From: RGIG4074 sp964615285
GTDB taxonomy: Bacteria > Bacillota > Clostridia > Christensenellales > Borkfalkiaceae
Length of the DNA stretch: 11,587 bases
Assembly (NCBI GenBank): GCA_964615285.1
Contig: CAZTND010000044.1
Location: 1 to 11,587, forward strand
Reading direction: 5' to 3'
In this document: piece after piece, positions 7,469 through 11,587 of the stretch
Numbering within the stretch: the stretch's first letter is position 1
Layout of the letters: each line of letters opens with the position of its first letter
The notes under the pieces: generated by a model
Seen by the model: only the letters and a program-made list of their open reading frames with translations
Told to the model about the DNA's origin: nothing
Databases searched by the model: none
Position numbers and translations under genes: made by a program

Positions 7469-8686
7469 TTACTTGACTTTTTTCATTGCGTCGACGATAA
7501 CGCCGGGCGCGACGGACGCCCCCGCTTCCACGACGGTATTTCTGCCGATGACGGCAATGCCCTTGCCCTTTTCGTCCAGTCCGAGCCCGCTGTCCTTGGG
7601 CGCGCCGACCGAGGCATTTTCACCGATGACGACATCCTCGTCCACAATGGCGTATTCGACTTTAGCCCCCGTCTTTACGACGGTGCCCGCCATGATGACG
7701 GCGTCTTTGACGAAAGCGCCCTTTTCGACGACGACGTTGCTCGCCAGGACGGAATGCTCCACTTTGCCGTGTATTTCACAGCCGAGGGCGATCATGGAAT
7801 CGGAGATCTCCGCATCGTCGCCGATGTATTCGGGAGGCGCAAGCGGGTTTCTCGAATGGATCTTCCAGGTATCGTCGCTGACGTCGAATTTCGGATCCTC
7901 GCCCAAAAGATCCATATTGGCCTCCCAAAGGGAAGCGATGGTGCCGACGTCCTTCCAATACCCCGTGAACTGGTAGGACATCATCTTCTCCCCTGCGCGC
8001 AGCATGGCGGGCAGGATGTCCTTGCCGAAGTCCTTGGAAGATTCGGGGTTGTCCTCATCGAGCTGCAGGTATTCAAACAGTTTTTCCGCCGTGAACACAT
8101 AGATCCCCATGGAAGCGAGATTGCTCTTGGGTTTTTTGGGCTTTTCCTCAAACTCGTAGATGGATCCGTCGGGATTGGTGTTCAGCACGCCGAAGCGGGA
8201 CGCCTCTTCGATGGGGACGGGCATACAGGCGATGGTGCACGCCGCGCCGCTCTCCTTGTGCGCCTTGAGCATGGCGGCATAGTCCATCTTATAGATATGG
8301 TCACCCGAAAGGATGAGCACGTATTCCGGATTATACATCTGCATGAAATGCAGGTTCTGATAGATGGCGTTTGCCGTCCCCTCGAACCAGGAGGATTTCA
8401 CTTTGCCCTGGTAAGGCGACAGGATATGCACGCCGCCGTAGGCGCGGTCGAGATCCCAGGGTTGTCCGTTGCCGATGTACTCGTTCAGCACCAACGGCTC
8501 GTACTGCGTCATGACGCCCACGGTATCGATGCCCGAATTGATGCAGTTGGACAACGGAAAGTCGATGATTCTGTACTTTGCGCCGAATTCCACGGCGGGT
8601 TTTGCAATTTTGCTGGTCAGGGCATACAGCCGGCTGCCCTGTCCGCCCGCAAGCAACATTGCAACACACTCTTTTCTTCTTCGCAT
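7469..8686 (-). CDS. glgC: Glucose-1-phosphate adenylyltransferase (ADP-glucose pyrophosphorylase), catalytic subunit
   Basis: Makes ADP-glucose and pyrophosphate from ATP and glucose-1-phosphate, the committed step of glycogen synthesis. The 405-aa product has the nucleotide loop AGGQGSRL (13-20), AKPAVEFGAKYRIIDFPLSN (28-47), WFEGTANAIYQN (100-111), the metal-binding SGDHIYKMD with D129 (E. coli D142), and the glucose-1-phosphate lysine K182 in FEEKP (E. coli K195). A C-terminal left-handed beta-helix (about 285-395) follows. K26 occupies the position of E. coli activator-site K39, whereas E. coli R29 is Q16 here, so the activator may differ from fructose-1,6-bisphosphate. The ATG gives the normal family N-terminus and is the first in-frame start after a stop, but it lacks a strong Shine-Dalgarno (GGGGG is 13 nt away). 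With only 27 bp after glgB, translational coupling is likely. Confidence 0.97.
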   Translation of the reverse strand: MRRRKECVAMLLAGGQGSRLYALTSKIAKPAVEFGAKYRIIDFPLSNCINSGIDTVGVMTQYEPLVLNEYIGNGQPWDLDRAYGGVHILSPYQGKVKSSWFEGTANAIYQNLHFMQMYNPEYVLILSGDHIYKMDYAAMLKAHKESGAACTIACMPVPIEEASRFGVLNTNPDGSIYEFEEKPKKPKSNLASMGIYVFTAEKLFEYLQLDEDNPESSKDFGKDILPAMLRAGEKMMSYQFTGYWKDVGTIASLWEANMDLLGEDPKFDVSDDTWKIHSRNPLAPPEYIGDDAEISDSMIALGCEIHGKVEHSVLASNVVVEKGAFVKDAVIMAGTVVKTGAKVEYAIVDEDVVIGENASVGAPKDSGLGLDEKGKGIAVIGRNTVVEAGASVAPGVIVDAMKKVK

Positions 8687-8713
8687 AATTTGTTACAAAC
8701 CCCCATAGCTTGT

Positions 8714-10714
8714 TTATTGTTTGGTTTTTTGATTTTTCGTTACGCCGTCCGCAGCGGCGGAAATTTTCTTTTCCGCGGAAACGGAAGCCGGTTTCTTTTT
8801 CGCGACCGAAACCTTCTTGCGCACGACATCCGCCACCTTTTCCAAATATATGCAGGAAAGGCGGGGCATATTCAACTCGATGGAAACCTCTCGTCCGTGG
8901 CTCGGTTTCTTCACCGTAGTATATGTCTTTTTCGTCAGCCGTCCTTCTCCGCCGTATTTTACGTCGTCCGAACAGAAAATGACTTTATACTTGCCTTTAT
9001 CGACGCCGAGCAAATATTTGTCTGTGTTCGCGCCCGAAAAACATGCCAGCACGACGACCTCTTTTCCTTCGCGGTTGCGGCGCTTATAGGCGATGGTGTT
9101 GGTGTCCCTGTCATCGGGCGCCAGCCATTCGAAGCCGTCCCAGGAATTTTCTATCTCGAAAAATTCGGAATGCTCCTTGTAGAACAAATTCAGATCGCGG
9201 ACATAGTCGGATAATTTCTGATGGAGCGGATAGACTTTCAGGAAAAATTCCAGCCCTTCGGCGTAGTTCCATTCCTTGAACTGCCCGAATTCATAGCCCA
9301 TAAAGTTGAGTTTCTTGCCGGGGTGGGACATCATGTAGCCGAGGAAAGCGCGCACGCCCGCAAATTTTTCCTCGGTCGTCCCGGGCATCTTGTTGATGAG
9401 CGAACATTTGCCGTGCACCACTTCGTCGTGAGAGATGGGCAGGACATAATTCTCCGAAAAGGCATACATCATGGCAAACGTCATTTTGTTGTGGTTGTTC
9501 ATGCGGAAATACGGGTTGAGCGAAATATAACTCAGGACGTCGTTCATCCAGCCCATATTCCACTTGAAATTGAACCCAAGCCCCCCCTTGTCCGCCGGCT
9601 GCGTCACGCCCGGCCACGCCGTCGATTCCTCGGCGATCATCAGGGCATAGGGATATTCCTGAAAGACGACGGTATTGAGTTTTTGCAAGAAGGCAATGGC
9701 TTCCAGGTTTTTGTTTTCGCCGTATTTGTTCGGCACCCATTCCCCGTCGCGGCGGTCGTAATCGAGGTAGAGCATGGAAGCCACGGCGTCCACCCGAAGG
9801 CCGTCCACATGGTATTTGTCAAAGAAAAAGACCGCGCCGGACACAAGGAAGGAGATGATTTCATTGCGCCCGTAATCGAAACGGCGGGTTCCCCAGGCTT
9901 TGTGCTCCATCCGATCCCATTGCGGGCATTCGTAGAGAGGCTGTCCGTCAAATTCATAAAGGCCGTGCGCGTCCTTGGGGAAGTGCGCGGGCACCCAGTC
10001 GAGAATGACGCCGATGCCCTCCCTGTGGAAGGCGTCCACGAGCGCCATGAAATCTTTCGGCGTGCCGAGGCGGGAAGTCACGGCATAATAACCTGTGACC
10101 TGATAGCCCCACGATCCGTCATAGGGATGTTCGCACACGGGCATGAATTCCACGTGGGTGTACCCCATTTCCTTGACGTATTTCACGAGTTCTACCGCCA
10201 GTTCACGGTAAGAATAGTAGTTGCCGTCGTCACGGACCTTCCAGGAAAGAAGATTGACTTCGTATATGTTCATGGGCGAACTGTAAATGTCGCTCTTTTT
10301 CCGGTTTTCAATGTACGCCCCGTCGCCCCATTCGTACCCGTCGAGATCGTACAGCTTGGATGCCGTCGCGGGCGGCGTCTCCGCATGATAAGCATACGGA
10401 TCGGCCTTCATCAGTTTTCTGCCGTCCCGCGTCCGGATACAATATTTATAAGTGTCGTACTCTTTCAGCCCGGGAATGAACAACTCGAACGTTTCGTCGT
10501 CGATGAGTTTTTCCATGGGGTCGGCCTCGTCGTTCCAGCCGTTGAAATCGCCGACGACCGAAACGGCGGCGGCATGCGGCGCCCAGACGCGGAAAACATA
10601 TCCTTCCGTTCCGTCCTGCGTCGCCCTGTGCGCGCCCATAAATTCATAGGTCCTGTAATTTTCGCCGTGATGATATACGTACAGCGGGAAATTTTCCTGC
10701 GGTTTGTTTTCCAT
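8714..10714 (-). CDS. glgB: 1,4-alpha-glucan branching enzyme (GH13) with basic C-terminal tail
   Basis: Cuts alpha-1,4 chains and re-attaches them as alpha-1,6 branches. From the chosen start the product is 666 aa: a CBM48 module (about 37-115, GYVFRVWAPHAAAVSVVGDFNGW), a GH13 barrel (about 150-510) and a C-terminal beta domain to about 627. Catalytic motifs are DWVPAHFP (239-246), GLRVDA with nucleophile D309, AEES with acid/base E362, and SHDEVVHGK with D430. Spacing is identical to E. coli D405, E458 and D526. The 96-residue shift means the extra N-terminal module of the E. coli enzyme is absent. Residues 627-666 are a Lys/Ala/Ser/Val tail beyond the usual fold. The ATG at 10714 follows GGGAGG, whereas an in-frame ATG 72 bp upstream has no ribosome site. 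It is the first gene of the glgBCD unit, behind a strong promoter. Confidence 0.97.
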   Translation of the reverse strand: MENKPQENFPLYVYHHGENYRTYEFMGAHRATQDGTEGYVFRVWAPHAAAVSVVGDFNGWNDEADPMEKLIDDETFELFIPGLKEYDTYKYCIRTRDGRKLMKADPYAYHAETPPATASKLYDLDGYEWGDGAYIENRKKSDIYSSPMNIYEVNLLSWKVRDDGNYYSYRELAVELVKYVKEMGYTHVEFMPVCEHPYDGSWGYQVTGYYAVTSRLGTPKDFMALVDAFHREGIGVILDWVPAHFPKDAHGLYEFDGQPLYECPQWDRMEHKAWGTRRFDYGRNEIISFLVSGAVFFFDKYHVDGLRVDAVASMLYLDYDRRDGEWVPNKYGENKNLEAIAFLQKLNTVVFQEYPYALMIAEESTAWPGVTQPADKGGLGFNFKWNMGWMNDVLSYISLNPYFRMNNHNKMTFAMMYAFSENYVLPISHDEVVHGKCSLINKMPGTTEEKFAGVRAFLGYMMSHPGKKLNFMGYEFGQFKEWNYAEGLEFFLKVYPLHQKLSDYVRDLNLFYKEHSEFFEIENSWDGFEWLAPDDRDTNTIAYKRRNREGKEVVVLACFSGANTDKYLLGVDKGKYKVIFCSDDVKYGGEGRLTKKTYTTVKKPSHGREVSIELNMPRLSCIYLEKVADVVRKKVSVAKKKPASVSAEKKISAAADGVTKNQKTKQ

Positions 10715-10833
10715 CGCTCCTCCCTGTTTTTGATCGATTTTTTTATTGCTTCCCTTTCGGCAGACCCGTTCCCCGCCCGTCGGCATTGCACAGCCAACAA
10801 CGTCGCTGGAAAAATCAGGCGCTTATGGAACAT
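10715..10833 (-). promoter_or_regulatory. glgB 5' leader and ribosome binding site
   Basis: About 120 nt of leader is predicted between the transcription start and the glgB ATG. It ends in GGGAGG, four bases before ATG, which decides the glgB start. Within it a weak stem TTGTTGGC/GCCGACGG (three wobble pairs) is possible. No recognised riboswitch class, T-box or convincing leader peptide is seen. Confidence 0.45.
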
Positions 10834-10840
10834 CATAAGC
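10821..10840. promoter_or_regulatory. Dyad abutting the glgB -10 box, candidate operator
   Basis: Perfect 7-bp arms, GCTTATG and CATAAGC, are separated by six bases. The repeat begins immediately after the TATAAT box, so it would straddle the predicted start site near 10834. Half of it is not transcribed, so it is better explained as a DNA operator than as an RNA hairpin. It matches neither the catabolite cre consensus nor the Rex site as I know them. Confidence 0.5.
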
Positions 10841-10869
10841 ATTATACTATATTTTGGAAGATTTTTCAA
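10841..10869 (-). promoter_or_regulatory. glgB promoter (SigA type)
   Basis: TTGAAA (10864-10869) and TATAAT (10841-10846) are separated by exactly 17 bp, with AT-rich sequence upstream. It is the only strong promoter in the gap before glgB and most likely drives glgB-glgC-glgD. Confidence 0.85.
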
Positions 10870-11051
10870 TATGGTTTTGAAAATTTTTTTAACTTTTTTT
10901 ATTTTCTTCATTTTTCAGGAAAAACAAACCGAAACCGGCTGTAAAAATTCAAAAACAACCGCCTTTGCCACCTCCGAAAAACGGCATCGGAAAAATACGC
11001 ATGAAAAATTTACATTATGGGAAAAATATTTCAATCCGCTCTGAAAAACGA
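10870..11051. other. Gene-free stretch between the mgsA terminator and the glgB promoter
   Basis: Part of the 422-bp intergenic region. Apart from the A-tracts it holds only a short hairpin (TCCGA/TCGGA, 9-base loop) and a weak promoter-like pair. No open frame with a credible ribosome site and no recognised RNA gene was found. Confidence 0.4.
10875..10915 (-). promoter_or_regulatory. A-tract cluster upstream of the glgB promoter (UP-element-like)
   Basis: Runs of 4-7 A on the minus strand are centred near 10876, 10887, 10897, 10903 and 10913, several of them about one helical turn apart, ending just upstream of the -35 box. This composition favours alpha-CTD contact or DNA curvature; effect inferred. 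Confidence 0.4.
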
Positions 11052-11079
11052 TCCTTCGGGCAAACAAAAACCCGAAAGA
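11044..11079 (-). terminator. Second, overlapping hairpin sharing an arm with the mgsA terminator
   Basis: The arm TCTTTCGGG (11079-11071) can alternatively pair with a downstream copy of CCCGAAGGA (11060-11052), giving a 9-bp stem with a ten-base loop, followed by TCGTTTTT. The two hairpins cannot form at once, so this may be a back-up terminator or a remnant of duplication of the arm. Confidence 0.55.
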
Positions 11080-11092
11080 ATTGTCCTTCGGG
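11066..11092 (-). terminator. mgsA terminator, probably bidirectional
   Basis: On the minus strand CCCGAAGGA (11092-11084) pairs with TCTTTCGGG (11079-11071) over 9 bp (one G-U pair), with a four-base loop, followed directly by TTTTTGTTTG. On the plus strand the same stem is followed by AATTTTTA, so it could also stop transcription in that direction. It lies 44 bp after the mgsA stop. Confidence 0.9.
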
Positions 11093-11136
11093 AATTTTTA
11101 TCTTATTTATGTATGACATAGTACTTCATATATTCA

Positions 11137-11514
11137 CTAAATCAGCTTGGAATGGATGACATAATCGGCGGTCGCCTTATTGGTAGCGATCGGAATGTCG
11201 TAGACGACGGCGATGCGCAGGAGCGCCTTGACGTCGGGGTCATGCGGCTGCGTCTGCAAAGGATCCCAGAAAAAGATGACGATATCGATCTTCCCCTCCG
11301 CGACTTTGGCGCCGATCTGCTGGTCTCCCCCGAGCGGGCCCGAAAGGTAGCGTTTGACTTCCAGCCCCGTCGCCTCCGCAACGAGCTTTGCCGTGGTGCC
11401 CGTGCCGCAGAGATCGAATTTTGCAAGCGCCTCCTTATTGGTGAGCGCCCATTGGATGATTTCATGTTTTTTATTGTCGTGTGCGATCAATGCGATGGTC
11501 TTTTTTTTCTTCAA
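11137..11514 (-). CDS. mgsA: Methylglyoxal synthase
   Basis: Converts dihydroxyacetone phosphate to methylglyoxal and phosphate in the cytosol, a bypass of lower glycolysis that relieves phosphate limitation and sugar-phosphate stress. The 125-aa product matches the family length. Conserved residues are H12 in AHDNKKH, the GTGTTAKL phosphate loop (37-44), SGPLGGDQQIGA (58-69) with catalytic D64, FFWDP (81-85), and PHDPDVKALLR with H91 and D94. These match E. coli H19, D71, H98 and D101 at a constant offset of 7. The start is a TTG at 11514, eight bases after GGAGG. A longer open frame reaching 11571 begins inside the -35 box and is rejected. It has its own promoter and terminator, so it is a separate transcription unit next to the glycogen operon. 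Confidence 0.96.
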   Translation of the reverse strand: MKKKKTIALIAHDNKKHEIIQWALTNKEALAKFDLCGTGTTAKLVAEATGLEVKRYLSGPLGGDQQIGAKVAEGKIDIVIFFWDPLQTQPHDPDVKALLRIAVVYDIPIATNKATADYVIHSKLI

Positions 11515-11522
11515 CGTCTTTT

Positions 11523-11527
11523 CCTCC
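11523..11527 (-). promoter_or_regulatory. mgsA ribosome binding site that decides a TTG start
   Basis: GGAGG, eight bases upstream of TTG-AAG. It places the start exactly where the family's N-terminus (KKKKTIALIAHD) begins; no ATG is available nearby. Confidence 0.85.
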
Positions 11528-11541
11528 GTGTCTTTTCTTTT

Positions 11542-11571
11542 ATTATACCCCTTTTTCCACCCTCTTGTCAA
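11542..11571 (-). promoter_or_regulatory. mgsA promoter (SigA type, both boxes consensus)
   Basis: TTGACA (11566-11571), an 18-bp spacer and TATAAT (11542-11547). Both hexamers match consensus perfectly. The predicted start is near 11535, leaving a leader of about 20 nt containing the GGAGG site. Confidence 0.9.
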
Positions 11572-11587
11572 ACGGTCGAAAGCTATT

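Noticed and set aside
6345..8686. glgC and glgD as a recent gene duplication
   Set aside because: The two proteins are paralogous but strongly diverged, with distinct catalytic-loop sequences. This is the ancient Bacillota GlgC/GlgD pair, not a local duplication.
10715..10786. 24-residue N-terminal extension of GlgB from the ATG at 10786
   Set aside because: No ribosome site precedes that ATG, while the ATG at 10714 follows GGGAGG and gives a normal branching-enzyme N-terminus.
10715..10833. glgB leader as a riboswitch or leader-peptide attenuator
   Set aside because: No known riboswitch core, no strong terminator/antiterminator pair and no short frame with a ribosome site.
10971..10990. 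TCCGA/TCGGA hairpin in the mgsA-glgB gap
   Set aside because: Only five pairs with a nine-base loop and no T-run; probably chance in this A/T-rich stretch.
11007..11034. Possible second glgB promoter (TTGAAA, 16 bp, TAAATT)
   Set aside because: The -10 match is poor, and a much better promoter lies closer to glgB at 10841-10869.
11515..11571. N-terminal extension of methylglyoxal synthase to 11571
   Set aside because: This segment contains the -35 box, the -10 box and the Shine-Dalgarno of the gene.
1..11587. A hidden novel system such as a defence island, mobile element, CRISPR array or biosynthetic cluster
   Set aside because: All seven genes are recognisable, intact, co-oriented members of central carbohydrate metabolism, and the gaps are short and promoter- or terminator-like.

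Overview
The window is a nearly complete bacterial glycogen metabolism locus. Seven genes all lie on the minus strand. In transcription order (right to left) they are mgsA, then glgB, glgC, glgD, glgA, glgP and a cytoplasmic GH13 alpha-amylase. The glgB-C-D-A-P order is the one known from Bacillus. The catalytic GlgC paired with a non-catalytic GlgD paralogue is typical of Bacillota. Purine-rich Shine-Dalgarno sites, consensus SigA-type promoters and mixed GC content fit an uncultured Clostridia-type Bacillota genome; this assignment is inference. I see no mobile elements, tRNAs, rRNAs, CRISPR arrays, defence genes or broken genes.

Layout from the right. mgsA (methylglyoxal synthase) has its own near-perfect promoter (TTGACA, 18 bp, TATAAT), starts at a TTG codon behind GGAGG, and ends in a strong, bidirectional-looking terminator whose arm is shared with a second hairpin. 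A 422-bp gene-free stretch follows. It holds that terminator, an A-tract-rich segment, the glgB promoter (TTGAAA, 17 bp, TATAAT), a 7-bp-arm dyad abutting the -10 box, and a leader of about 120 nt. glgB, glgC and glgD then follow with 20-27 bp gaps. The 146-bp glgD-glgA gap carries an internal promoter region: two extended -10 boxes inside an exact tandem 13-bp duplication, with a 13-bp palindrome over one -35 box. glgA and glgP are separated by 186 bp with a 17-bp hairpin that has a competing fold. glgP and the amylase are 140 bp apart, and the amylase stop lies at the very left edge.

How the genes work together. GlgC, probably with GlgD as regulatory subunit, makes ADP-glucose. GlgA polymerises it into alpha-1,4-glucan and GlgB adds alpha-1,6 branches. 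GlgP releases glucose-1-phosphate, and the GH13 enzyme probably handles maltodextrins or limit dextrins, since no dedicated debranching enzyme is visible. The promoters suggest that BCD and A(-P-amylase) can be expressed separately. mgsA is a separate unit diverting triose phosphate to methylglyoxal.

The system itself is well known. The points most worth a second look are Lys-rich, probably disordered tails on both the synthase (N-terminal) and the branching enzyme (C-terminal), a Lys-to-Ala change at a substrate-binding position of GlgA, the duplicated internal promoter, and the competing hairpins between glgA and glgP.
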